Assembly (NCBI GenBank): GCA_900314195.1
Contig: OMUH01000001.1
Location: 1-40,503 of the forward strand
DNA: 40,503 bases
Source: an uncultured Prevotella sp.
GTDB taxonomy: Bacteria; Bacteroidota; Bacteroidia; Bacteroidales; Bacteroidaceae
Direction: 5' to 3'
Under the pieces are notes generated by a model, which saw only the letters and a list, made by a program, of their open reading frames with translations, was not told the DNA's origin and made no database searches. Shown here in pieces: positions 32,816-40,503 of this stretch. The translations under genes were made by a program, and so were the position numbers. Positions within the stretch are counted from its first letter, which is position 1, and each line of letters opens with the position of its first letter.

Positions 32816-34561
32816 TCAGTTGTTGCCCCATCCCGGGTTGTTGGCAATATTTGTTTTCCAAGTCTCCGTTTCCGGAATAGGATAGAGATACATTCTTTCA
32901 GAGAACACTCTGTTTTGTGCCACCTTACGCGTGCACGTACCGTCAGCAGCTACGTTTATGCCGTAAACAGGGCGCGATAGAGCCTCAACGGCCACATTCC
33001 AACGGCGCACATCCCAAGGACGGTGTTCCTCGAAGGCAAGCTCCACCGTGCGCTCCTTATGAATGAAGGCACGCATGGCTTCAGGTGACGCAAGGTCAGG
33101 GCGCTCAGCCACATTGCCCGTGATGCCGGCACGATGGCGAATCGTGTCAAGAAGATTGCACACCGTAGCGTAATTGCCTGTGAAGTTGGCTTCAGAAAGC
33201 GCCTCGGCATAGTTGAGCAGCACCTCTGCATAGCGCATGATTATCCAGTTACGATAGGCTGTACCCGTGTGAATATTCTGCAGAATGGCCTCAGGCATAT
33301 ACTTGCGCATATAATATCCTGTAGGAGTGGCATTGGCGTTTCCGCGCGGATTGTCCGCCATGCCGGCCACCACATTTATGGCACGTCCGTTCCATATATC
33401 ACCGTTGCAGAGCACGGTAGCCTTCAGACGAGGATCACGGCCGGCAAACGGATGCGCATCGTCATATCCGCTGGCAGCGTCAACAGAAGGAGTGCCGTTT
33501 GTATAAACAGGCGCACCGGTGGCATCGTATGAAGAAAAAGGTGCCGAACCGTCAGCCATGTCATACATGTCAACAAGGTTCTGTGACGGGCAGTTGCCGC
33601 CGTTGCCGCCCTCTCCCACCGGCGTGTCGGTAGAGAAGCCATAGCTGCTCCAGCCCTGCGACACGTCGCTTCTGAAGAATATCGTTTCCGTATTTCCCTG
33701 CGAGAATGTCGTTGAGAGAATCGCATTGCCGTAATCTGGCATCAGTCTGTAATGTGAGCCGTAATCATCTATGAAGCTCTTGCACATATCAGCTGCGTCC
33801 TGCCATGTTATTCCGCTCTCAGCGCTGTAGCGCGGACTGGCCATATAAAGATATATGCGCGTCAGCATACCGCGGCAGATGTCTTTGTTTATGCGGCCCT
33901 GATAACCGGCAAGGTCACTGCTTGCCTTGTCCATGACAAGCTGCTCGGCTGCCTTAATCTCAGGAATAACAAAATTGACTACATAGTCTTTTACTGAAGG
34001 ACGCTCGGTATATCCCGTCAGCAGGTCGCCGTCAGGATCAAGGGTTTTTGTCACCAATGGCACAGGGCCGTAGCGCAGGAAGAGCTCCCAATAGAAATAG
34101 GCTCTCATGAAGCGTGCCTCTCCCTTATACCAGTTCTTATGTGTCTCATAAAGCTCGTATGAGTCGTCGGCCGCCTTTGGCACTGAGTCTATACGCTCAA
34201 GAAGCATGTTGCACTTTCTTATTCCGCGGTAGCGGCTTTCCCACAGCGACGTGAGCTCTGCTGCCGCAGCATCAGAATAATAGTTGCCGATGTTGAAGCC
34301 TGTGCGCGCTCCGCTGGTGGCTATGCTCGTTTCGGCAAGGTCGGTGGCGGCGTCAAGCCAGCTGCTGCCGACACGGCATTCGCCGTTGAGCAGGAAGTTA
34401 TATGTGTCTATGTGAAACTGCTCCATGGTGGTCCATGAGCTGAAGGTCTGCTTTCCTGTCAGCTCGTTGCTCGCTTCCTTGTCGAGAAAGTCCTCGCACG
34501 ATGTGAACGCGGGCAGTGCGGCTATGAGCAGTGCGGCTATATGATAAAATGATTTTCTCAT
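32816..34561 (-). CDS. SusD/RagB family outer-membrane lipoprotein (first pair)
   Basis: The 581-residue surface lipoprotein partners SusC1. The signal peptide ends in PAFTSC with the acylated cysteine at C22, followed by EDFLDKEASNELTGKQTFSS. SusD family blocks are FMRAYFYWELFLRYGPVPLV, the long helical middle, MRYAEVLLNYAEALSEANF, and the C-terminal IHKERTVELAFEEHRPWDVR with RRWN. It ends 41 bp before SusC2 and starts 10 bp after SusC1, typical of a tightly coupled pair. It is clearly different in sequence from SusD2, so the two pairs likely bind different lengths or substitutions of the glycan rather than being recent duplicates. Confidence 0.95.
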   Translation of the reverse strand: MRKSFYHIAALLIAALPAFTSCEDFLDKEASNELTGKQTFSSWTTMEQFHIDTYNFLLNGECRVGSSWLDAATDLAETSIATSGARTGFNIGNYYSDAAAAELTSLWESRYRGIRKCNMLLERIDSVPKAADDSYELYETHKNWYKGEARFMRAYFYWELFLRYGPVPLVTKTLDPDGDLLTGYTERPSVKDYVVNFVIPEIKAAEQLVMDKASSDLAGYQGRINKDICRGMLTRIYLYMASPRYSAESGITWQDAADMCKSFIDDYGSHYRLMPDYGNAILSTTFSQGNTETIFFRSDVSQGWSSYGFSTDTPVGEGGNGGNCPSQNLVDMYDMADGSAPFSSYDATGAPVYTNGTPSVDAASGYDDAHPFAGRDPRLKATVLCNGDIWNGRAINVVAGMADNPRGNANATPTGYYMRKYMPEAILQNIHTGTAYRNWIIMRYAEVLLNYAEALSEANFTGNYATVCNLLDTIRHRAGITGNVAERPDLASPEAMRAFIHKERTVELAFEEHRPWDVRRWNVAVEALSRPVYGINVAADGTCTRKVAQNRVFSERMYLYPIPETETWKTNIANNPGWGNN

Positions 34562-34571
34562 GTCTGTTACG

Positions 34572-37500
34572 TTAGAATTTTAGGTTTACACCCACGTTAA
34601 CTGTTTTCATTATAGGATACCTGTTGGAACCCTCGCTCTCAGGATCGACGAGGTCATCAAGATGATCCCAGGTAATCAGGTTGTTGGCATTTACAAATAT
34701 ACGTGCCTCGCTCATCCATGCGTGCTTGATCCACTTTGCCGGCAGGTTGTAAGAAAGCTCGATGTTCTTCAGTCTGAGGAACGCGCCGTTCTTAAGGAAG
34801 AAGCTGTTTACCCGCTGATTGTGATTACCGGCAGCATCATAGTGAAGCAACGGATATGTGGCATGGCTGAGGTTCCACTGCTCGCTCTGTGCCGGATCCC
34901 AACGGCCAAGGTGATGTTCCTTTACTTTTCCGCCGCCGACAAATGCATACATTGTCTCTGCGTCATAATAACGTGACACATGGTCGACACCGGAGAAGAG
35001 CACATTGAAGCCTATGCCCTTCCACGTGCAGCCAAGGCCGAGCGAATATGTATTCTCAGGCACATTGCTGTAGCCGATGGCTGTCTGGTCACGGTCGTCG
35101 ATAAAGCCGTCGCCGTTCATGTCACGGTATTTCAGATCGCCGACAGACACTTTGTCCGTGTAGGTTGATACTGGCAGATTGCCTGATGCCAAGTCTTCAG
35201 ATGTTATGAATCCGTCGGCAATAAGTCCGAAATACTGGCCGATGGAATGTCCGGCCTGCTTGCGGTATGCCGTCATAAGTGCCGGCTCGTCCATGTTTAC
35301 AATCTCGTTGGCAGCATGGCTGAAGCTTGCGCTTACATTATAGCGCACATCCTTTCCTATCTTTCCTGTGTGATGCAGTTCTATTTCGAAACCGCGGTTC
35401 TTGGTCTCACCGAGGTTGCCGGCAGCCATTGCTACGCCGATCCACTGCGGACGCGACTGATAAGCCGTAAGGATATTGTCACGTTTCTCATAGAAATAGT
35501 CGAACGTTCCGTAGAGCAGTCCGTTCCACAGGCTGAAGTCAAGACCGACGTCGTATTTGTGTGCCTTTTCCCATGTAACGTCATAGTTCGGATACTGTGA
35601 TTCATAGATACCTGTATGTCCGGCAGTACCGAAATAATAGTCGTTGCTGATCTGGCTCCACTTCTCTTCATACAGGAAGCGCTGACGCACACCGTTAACC
35701 TGATATACGTCGTTGCCGACCTCACCGTAGCTTGCCCTGATCTTGAGGTTGTCAAGGAACTTGTCGTGCAGGTCTTTCATGAAAGCCTCGTTGCTGATGA
35801 CCCAGCCGACAGAGAATGCCGGGAAGAAACCGAAGCGCTTGCCGCGCCGGAAGTTCTCAGAACCATTATAGCCGAAATTAACCTCGGCAAGGTAGCGGTC
35901 ATCATAACCATAGGTGACACGGCCTACAAGACCTGAGTAACGACGGCGCAGGTCTGCCTGATAACGATAGTCGTTCTGGTTGTAAAGCACCATTGCTGTA
36001 ACGTCATTCTTGCCGAACTTACGTGCGTAGTTGAGCTGTGCCTCCATATACAACTTATATGTAGACGTCTGACCGTCACCGTTGTATGCCAGCTCACTGT
36101 CATCATTAAACTTGGTATACGACGACAGGCTGTTCGGATTGTTGCGGTCGTTAAGCTCGTATGTGGCGAACGTTGCGTTCATGTGACGGTTGTAGAACGA
36201 CTCGTAGTCGAAGCTGACCATGCCGCGTGCCGACAGTCCTGGCGTCAGCCAGTCCATCTTGTAGTCAACAATGAAGTTGGTCTCGTTGATGGTGTTTGCC
36301 GCACGGTAGAAGCCGGCCTTGGCCAGACGAGCCACTGCATTGTCCTGATACTGTGAGCTGCCGCCGTACAGCGTACGCTCCACATTGCCGTCGGCATCAC
36401 GCAGCTGATAAGACACAGGGAAAAGCCAGCCCGGCGTATGGTTCAAGTCATAGAATATCTGTGAGTATGTACCGTCGAATGACTCGTTGGAGTTAGGCCC
36501 CTTGCGCTCCTCAAAGCGGGTACCGAAATTGACACTTGCAGTCAGATTGCTTGTTATTAGGAAGTCAAGATTGGAGCGGAAGCCAACACGGTCATAGCTT
36601 TGGTTGCTCTTGTTGCCGTACTGGTCTTGTGAGAAATTCTTGAACAATCCCTGCTGATCGTAGTATTCAAGACTGACATAATAGCGCATACGCTTTGTGC
36701 CGCCCTGCACATTAACATTGTATCTCTGTGCCGGCGCGCTGTTGCGAAGCACATAGTCATACCAGTCTACATTCGGATAGAGCAATGCATCAGTGCCGCT
36801 CAGCTCGCCGTTCACGCTGCGGCGGAACATCTCTACATCCTGTTCAGAATACTGCGGGTCGCGGCCGTCATTGGTAAGAGCCTCGTTGAGCAGCTTCACG
36901 CTCTGATAGGAATCAAGATATGTATCCGTGCGCGTCGGTGACGACCACTGCCAGTTTGCCGACAGGCTGACCACCGGCTTGGCGTCGCGGCCGCGCTTGG
37001 TGGTGATAAGTATCACGCCGTTGGCACCGCGCACACCATAGACAGCCGTTGCCGAAGCGTCTTTCAGCACTGAAATGCTTTCAATATCGTCAGGAGCGAT
37101 CTGAGAGAACTCACGTTCCACACCGTCAACCATGATAAGCGGCTGGTTGTCGCCGGCAAATGATGCACGTCCGCGGATATACAGTTTCATATCATCTGCA
37201 CCCGGCGCACCTGATGTCTGTGTGGTCACCAGACCGGTCACCTTGCCCGACAGCGCCTGCGAGACGTTTGCCGCCGGTGAGTTCAGAAGCTCGCGGTTCG
37301 ACACCTGTGAGATGGCGCCGACAACGCTTTCTTTCTTCTGATGGCCATAGCCGACCACGACCACGTCGCTGAGCTGCTGCGCCTCTGACTTAAGAACTAT
37401 ATGCAGTGTGTGGTTCTCTCCTACCCTGATGCTTTGCGGCTCAAAGCCCACATAGCTGACACGCAAAGTAGACTTAGGATTCTTTATGTTTATAACGAAA

Positions 37501-37688
37501 CGGCCCTCAAGGTCTGTAACGGTACCGTTTGTTGTACCTGCCTCCATAACGGTGGCGCCGATAATCTCCTCGCCATTGTTGTCAACGACCGTACCCGTCA
37601 GGCGAAGGCCGTCCTGGGCCGACACGGCAACCGTTGCCAGTGTCATTGCCGAGCCCAGAATGAGTCTTTGAAATATATTATTGTTCAT
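34572..37688 (-). CDS. SusC/RagA family TonB-linked outer-membrane transporter (first pair)
   Basis: This 1038-residue TonB-dependent transporter has a signal peptide (cleavage after AVSA, residue 24). The carboxypeptidase-regulatory-like domain (about 28-110) includes GTVVDNNGEEIIGATVMEAG and GRFVINI. The canonical SusC box SDVVVVGYGHQKK comes before the plug. The plug carries LIMVDGVEREFSQI, DDIESISVLKDASATAVYGV and RGANGVILITTKRG. The barrel ends VGVNLKF with terminal Phe. It begins 21 bp after the LamG-module lipoprotein gene and is followed after 10 bp by SusD1, so all three are surely co-transcribed. It needs TonB-ExbBD for energy; only a broken tonB tail is in this window. Confidence 0.96.
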   Translation of the reverse strand: MNNNIFQRLILGSAMTLATVAVSAQDGLRLTGTVVDNNGEEIIGATVMEAGTTNGTVTDLEGRFVINIKNPKSTLRVSYVGFEPQSIRVGENHTLHIVLKSEAQQLSDVVVVGYGHQKKESVVGAISQVSNRELLNSPAANVSQALSGKVTGLVTTQTSGAPGADDMKLYIRGRASFAGDNQPLIMVDGVEREFSQIAPDDIESISVLKDASATAVYGVRGANGVILITTKRGRDAKPVVSLSANWQWSSPTRTDTYLDSYQSVKLLNEALTNDGRDPQYSEQDVEMFRRSVNGELSGTDALLYPNVDWYDYVLRNSAPAQRYNVNVQGGTKRMRYYVSLEYYDQQGLFKNFSQDQYGNKSNQSYDRVGFRSNLDFLITSNLTASVNFGTRFEERKGPNSNESFDGTYSQIFYDLNHTPGWLFPVSYQLRDADGNVERTLYGGSSQYQDNAVARLAKAGFYRAANTINETNFIVDYKMDWLTPGLSARGMVSFDYESFYNRHMNATFATYELNDRNNPNSLSSYTKFNDDSELAYNGDGQTSTYKLYMEAQLNYARKFGKNDVTAMVLYNQNDYRYQADLRRRYSGLVGRVTYGYDDRYLAEVNFGYNGSENFRRGKRFGFFPAFSVGWVISNEAFMKDLHDKFLDNLKIRASYGEVGNDVYQVNGVRQRFLYEEKWSQISNDYYFGTAGHTGIYESQYPNYDVTWEKAHKYDVGLDFSLWNGLLYGTFDYFYEKRDNILTAYQSRPQWIGVAMAAGNLGETKNRGFEIELHHTGKIGKDVRYNVSASFSHAANEIVNMDEPALMTAYRKQAGHSIGQYFGLIADGFITSEDLASGNLPVSTYTDKVSVGDLKYRDMNGDGFIDDRDQTAIGYSNVPENTYSLGLGCTWKGIGFNVLFSGVDHVSRYYDAETMYAFVGGGKVKEHHLGRWDPAQSEQWNLSHATYPLLHYDAAGNHNQRVNSFFLKNGAFLRLKNIELSYNLPAKWIKHAWMSEARIFVNANNLITWDHLDDLVDPESEGSNRYPIMKTVNVGVNLKF

Positions 37689-37709
37689 TTGCTCTGTTTT
37701 TCTACAGTT

Positions 37710-39605
37710 TTATTTATTAATCTCTGCCGTACGCTGCTTGATGACGTCATCAGCATAAGGCATATATCCGGCCTTGAGCATGTCGAGATGCGAACCGTCA
37801 ACAATCAAGAAGGTTCTGATAATGCTGCCTGCTCCACAGTTGCCCTGCTTGTATGTCTCTGTATATACCTTTCCGTTGGTGGTATATTCATTGGCCGTGA
37901 GCGTAACCTCGCCTCCGCTGCGCGAGATGGTGACATACACCGTGGCGCCTTCCATATCCTGACGGAAGGTATCCCAGTTAATGTTAACATAGCTGCCTGT
38001 ACCGGCAATGTTGGCTGCATTGTAATCGCCGTTGCCCCAACCGTAGAGGTCTGAACGCAGAACAAAATATTCACTGTAATTTGCGCCGCCGCGCACGTCA
38101 TCCGTTGCCACGCAGCAGTTCCAGTTGTTCCAGTTGCCGGTGCCGGATGTATGGTTGATGAATTTAAACGTAACGGTGCCGTCAGCCGGTATGCGCTGAT
38201 AATCAGAGAAGTTTGTCCACCATGCTGATGAGTTGTCAGCTGCTCCGACAACATTCTGTCCACTGGTCCAGCTGCTGCCGATAACCGTTTCATCTTCATC
38301 AATCTCAAACCATGAGCCGTCACATACAAGGAATGCACGTATGTTCTGAGTTCCGTCGCCGCACCGCTGGGTGTACTTTTCTGTATAAACAGTACCGTTC
38401 TTGGCTGTTGCCACGGCAGTAACGTTAACAGCTGTGCCCAGACGCTCTACCGTGAGGTCAACCACTGCGCCCTCCATGTCCTGGCGGAAGGTATCCCAGT
38501 TGATGTTTGTATATCCGCCTTCACCGGTAATGTTTGCAGCATTGTAATCGCCGTTGCCCCAACCGTACAGGTCTGAACGCAGAACAAAATACTCACTGTA
38601 TGAAGCGCCTCCGCGCGCATCGTCGGTAGTCACCACAAGGTTCCAGTTGTTCCAGTTGCCTGCGCCTGAGGTGTGATTGACGAAACGCAGATGAAGTGAC
38701 TGCTCTGAAGGTATTGTGAAATAATCTGTAAACGTTGTCCACCATGCAGAGGTGCAGTCTGTGTTGCCGACTGTTCTGTAATAGTGTTTCTCTGTATCCT
38801 CAGAGCCACCGCCGTTCATCTTACCCTTTTTAGGATATGCATAGTCTGACGCATTCATAATGTTGCGTATGAATGTAATGTCATCATACTGTGCGCCCTC
38901 AAGTTTCAACGTACCTTTTGAATCGGCTTCGCCGAGATACACGTAAGGTGCATGATTGATAAAAGAAACTATGTCTGAATATTTTAAATCAGTAGGCAGT
39001 GTGCCAGTAGAGGCTCCCGACAGACTCTTCTTTCCGTCTATCCAGAACTGATAGCCTTCGTCAGACACCTGAATAGCCACGAAATGCCATTTACCAGCCG
39101 GCATGACACCAGTTACGGCATCGGCAGGATTGTTGTCGTCGAGACAGCGGCTCTGCAGCTCATGTGCCTTGTAATACTTTATCTGTCCGTTGGCCGTTAT
39201 GTAGAAGACACTGTCGGCAGAATCATCGCCTGCAAACGAAATAAGCGGACGGTCAAGATCTGCGCTGTCGGTCTTCACCCAAAAAGTAACGGCTGCACCG
39301 TTCTGCAGGCGAACACCAAGATAAGGGTTCTTTATGCGCGCAGCACCCTCATTATCCACGCGCAACACTTTACTCTCAAGCGAGTCGTCTGTAACGTTCT
39401 CTACTCCGCCCGATGTTGCATCGAGATCGGAGAACAGAGGCTTGTCATCACCATACTCAAAGTCTAAAGCCGATACCACCTGACGCGACGGGTAAACCTG
39501 ATTGCCTGCCTCCGGATCTGTATCGCCCCAATCCGTACAGGACGCAAAGCCCATGAGCACGGCAAGAGAAGCAACAACTGTTGAAAAAGATTGTTTAGCT
39601 CTCAT
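37710..39605 (-). CDS. Surface lipoprotein with LamG-like domain and two repeated binding-type modules
   Basis: Probably the surface glycan-binding protein of the PUL, it is the first gene of the unit. The 631 residues have a lipoprotein signal (GFASC, cysteine C23). Next is a concanavalin A/LamG-like domain (about 45-245; LDFEYGD, VTFWVKT, WHFVAIQVSDEGYQFWIDGK). Two copies of a roughly 155-residue module follow at about 283-440 and 457-612. Each has AWWT-x-F-x-DY, NHTSGxGNWNNWN, SEYFVLRSDLYGWGNGDYN, INWDTFRQDMEGA and DGS. The same module ends the GH43 enzyme. The conserved Trp and Tyr residues suggest sugar stacking. The two copies are 522 bp apart in register with high DNA identity. It occupies a SusE/F-like role but is not similar to SusE. 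Confidence 0.85.
   Translation of the reverse strand: MRAKQSFSTVVASLAVLMGFASCTDWGDTDPEAGNQVYPSRQVVSALDFEYGDDKPLFSDLDATSGGVENVTDDSLESKVLRVDNEGAARIKNPYLGVRLQNGAAVTFWVKTDSADLDRPLISFAGDDSADSVFYITANGQIKYYKAHELQSRCLDDNNPADAVTGVMPAGKWHFVAIQVSDEGYQFWIDGKKSLSGASTGTLPTDLKYSDIVSFINHAPYVYLGEADSKGTLKLEGAQYDDITFIRNIMNASDYAYPKKGKMNGGGSEDTEKHYYRTVGNTDCTSAWWTTFTDYFTIPSEQSLHLRFVNHTSGAGNWNNWNLVVTTDDARGGASYSEYFVLRSDLYGWGNGDYNAANITGEGGYTNINWDTFRQDMEGAVVDLTVERLGTAVNVTAVATAKNGTVYTEKYTQRCGDGTQNIRAFLVCDGSWFEIDEDETVIGSSWTSGQNVVGAADNSSAWWTNFSDYQRIPADGTVTFKFINHTSGTGNWNNWNCCVATDDVRGGANYSEYFVLRSDLYGWGNGDYNAANIAGTGSYVNINWDTFRQDMEGATVYVTISRSGGEVTLTANEYTTNGKVYTETYKQGNCGAGSIIRTFLIVDGSHLDMLKAGYMPYADDVIKQRTAEINK
37940..38755. 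repeat. 522-bp-period in-frame duplication inside the surface lipoprotein gene
   Basis: About 37940-38233 and 38462-38755 are near copies with no length change (offset 522 bp, 174 codons). Long shared runs include the stretch ending GTCTGAACGCAGAACAAAAT in both copies. This is the DNA face of the two tandem modules. Confidence 0.8.
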
Positions 39606-39837
39606 AAAAATTATTAGCTGTTTATTAAAATTTATAATTTTTAGGTTTATACATTTATTGAATGTAAGAACGCATAGTGTTTATACAACACTTTAACTTA
39701 GCGTTTACAAAAATTTTTCATGAGAAACACTCATGAATGTTAATTGATCTTTATGTCATAAGCAAAATACGGGTTTAATGGTAAACTTGTTTTAAAAGTT
39801 TAAAAGTAGATTTTACACGTTTTAGATATTATCGCGA
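39606..39837 (-). promoter_or_regulatory. Long PUL leader with two small stem-loops
   Basis: TCATGAG (39718-39724) and CTCATGA (39730-39736) form a perfect 7-bp stem with a 5-nt loop. AGTGTT (39676-39681) and AACACT (39687-39692) form a second. No riboswitch family was recognised. Untranslated leaders of this kind can be targets for antisense RNAs in Bacteroidota PULs, but no such RNA is shown here. Confidence 0.4.
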
Positions 39838-39845
39838 CAAAGATA
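39838..39845 (-). promoter_or_regulatory. -7 element of the PUL operon
   Basis: TATCTTTG on the minus strand fits TAnnTTTG. No -33 TTTG is at the normal spacing, which would suit an activator-dependent promoter. The transcript would carry a leader of about 225 nt before the first gene at 39605. Confidence 0.5.
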
Positions 39846-39956
39846 GTAAATAATACAACATAACACGACAGTATAGTGTTAAAAATACAAAATATTTTTA
39901 AAAACTTTTATGTTTTCTTTTTAAAGCCTAACATTAATTATAGTAATATAATGTTC

Positions 39957-39998
39957 ACATGCAGGGAGCGATCATTGTGGCCGTCCGAAGTTAGAAAA
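39957..39998 (+). repeat. Intergenic repeat element, copy C
   Basis: This has ACATGCAGG at 39957-39965 and the core ATTGTGGCCGTCCG ending 39987, then TTAGAAAA as in copy A. It lies about 75 bp before the hsp20 remnant. Confidence 0.7.
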
Positions 39999-40061
39999 CA
40001 TAATATAAGGTCTGTTCTAAAAATTCTGTAAAAAAACTTTTAAATAAACTTTCATTTCTGT

Positions 40062-40187
40062 CGTATTTTACTTTCTACGGTTGAGAAAGACAAGATTGAG
40101 GCAAAGGTTAATAACGGTGTGCTTCACATCACCCTTCCTCGCACGGGTAAGGCAGAGAAAGAGACAAAGCGCATTGAGGTCGCCTAA
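40062..40187 (+). pseudogene. 5'-truncated tail of a small heat-shock protein (Hsp20)
   Basis: The plus frame reads STVEKDKIEAKVNNGVLHIT then LPRTGKAEKETKRIEVA and stops at TAA 40185-40187. This is the end of the alpha-crystallin domain (A-x-V-x-NGVL-x-I-x-LP) plus the C-terminal extension of Hsp20 chaperones. The frame has a stop upstream at 40041-40043 and no ATG, so about 100 N-terminal residues are missing. The tail keeps its own terminator. It lies shortly after repeat copy C, which suggests the 5' part was lost by a rearrangement at or near the repeat. Confidence 0.7.
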
Positions 40188-40216
40188 CCCCGGCGTTGCT
40201 GCTCAGTGGTATTACA

Positions 40217-40257
40217 GGAACTGTTCTCTTCATGGGAGCAGTCCCCTTTTTGTTTTA
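40217..40257 (+). terminator. Terminator after the hsp20 remnant
   Basis: GGAACTGTTCTC (40217-40228) pairs imperfectly, with G-U pairs, with GGGAGCAGTCC (40234-40244), and CCTTTTTGTTTT follows. Retention of this hairpin supports the hsp20 origin of the preceding tail. Confidence 0.6.
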
Positions 40258-40287
40258 CAACATAATCTCCTATAGTCGGCATTGACC

Positions 40288-40327
40288 GGCGGGGCGACTT
40301 CTTGAATAAGGGAGCCGCCTTTTTTGT
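40288..40327 (+). terminator. Second hairpin with T-run
   Basis: GGCGG (40288-40292) pairs with CCGCC (40315-40319), with extra pairing inside, and TTTTTTG follows. It is tandem to the preceding terminator or may serve an unseen transcript. Confidence 0.5.
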
Positions 40328-40369
40328 GTCTGATCAACTATGGCTATAGGCTCACCAGATTACTACGAA

Positions 40370-40503
40370 TCAAACACGCATGTCGCGCATCTTCGGGTCT
40401 TCTATCTCCTCAATGCGGACACCGCAGATTCTAATCATGTAAAGGAAAGCTACAATGTTATGTATACAAAATCTCAACTGAGTTCTTGATTCATTAATTC
40501 CTT
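40370..40503 (-). CDS. C-terminal end of an unidentified protein (partial)
   Basis: The minus frame is open from the right edge for 44 codons and ends at TGA (40372-40370). The tail includes HNIVAFLYMIRICGVRIEEI followed by EDPKMRDMRV. It looks protein-like but I do not recognise it. An internal ATG at 40438 would give only 22 residues, so the gene, if real, starts outside the window. Confidence 0.35.
   Translation of the reverse strand, partial: GINESRTQLRFCIHNIVAFLYMIRICGVRIEEIEDPKMRDMRV

Noticed and set aside
40081..40275. A 64-codon plus-strand frame starting MRKTRLRQ
   Set aside because: It is a shifted frame over the hsp20 tail and its terminator. The hsp20 frame carries the recognisable motif.

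Overview
The window reads as chromosomal DNA of a Bacteroidota bacterium, most likely Prevotella or a close relative. The basis is Bacteroidota-type promoters (TAnnTTTG at -7, TTTG about 19-20 bp upstream), tandem SusC/SusD pairs, a small protein with a T9SS-like C-terminal domain, a BirA lacking the DNA-binding domain, and a YebC beginning MGRAFEYRK. No rRNA, tRNA or CRISPR array was seen.

Positions 1-13300 are mostly housekeeping genes. On the plus strand lie a YraN-family protein, biotin protein ligase, UMP kinase, DNA polymerase III alpha (dnaE), thioredoxin, an FMN-binding-domain protein, TadA, thymidine kinase and an AI-2E-family membrane protein. On the minus strand lie the phosphatidylethanolamine pair pssA/psd, and rsmI followed by a coiled-coil lipoprotein. 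psd and dnaE diverge from two well-formed promoters. A 5'-truncated hsdS tail sits between pyrH and pssA.

Positions 13300-16800 are an accessory patch. It holds a secreted protein built of 22-residue repeats, an unrecognised 356-residue protein diverging from a DUF932 phage/plasmid-like protein, and a 5'-truncated tonB tail. Two copies of an intergenic repeat family flank these genes.

Positions 16800-24200 (minus strand) carry yebC, pheT, citrate synthase and aconitase. Between gltA and pheT are three tandem 22-bp palindromes, and a terminator hairpin that overlaps the pheT promoter. Isocitrate dehydrogenase is absent between acn and gltA.

Positions 24400-39600 (minus strand) are a polysaccharide utilisation locus. 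In transcription order it encodes a LamG-plus-two-module surface lipoprotein, SusC1, SusD1, SusC2, SusD2, a small T9SS-domain protein and a GH43 arabinanase-like enzyme. The order resembles the arabinan locus of Bacteroides thetaiotaomicron as I remember it. One roughly 155-residue module occurs twice in the first protein and once at the end of the GH43, linking surface binding to the enzyme. The expected logic is: the surface protein and GH43 bind and cut the glycan, SusD captures oligosaccharides, and SusC imports them using TonB. No regulator or arabinofuranosidase is in view.

The right end has a long PUL leader, another intergenic repeat copy, an hsp20 3' tail that keeps its terminator, and an open frame running off the edge. 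The most unusual signals are the intergenic repeat family and its position beside 5'-truncated gene tails, the palindrome array after gltA, and a micro-ORF that duplicates the start of birA.
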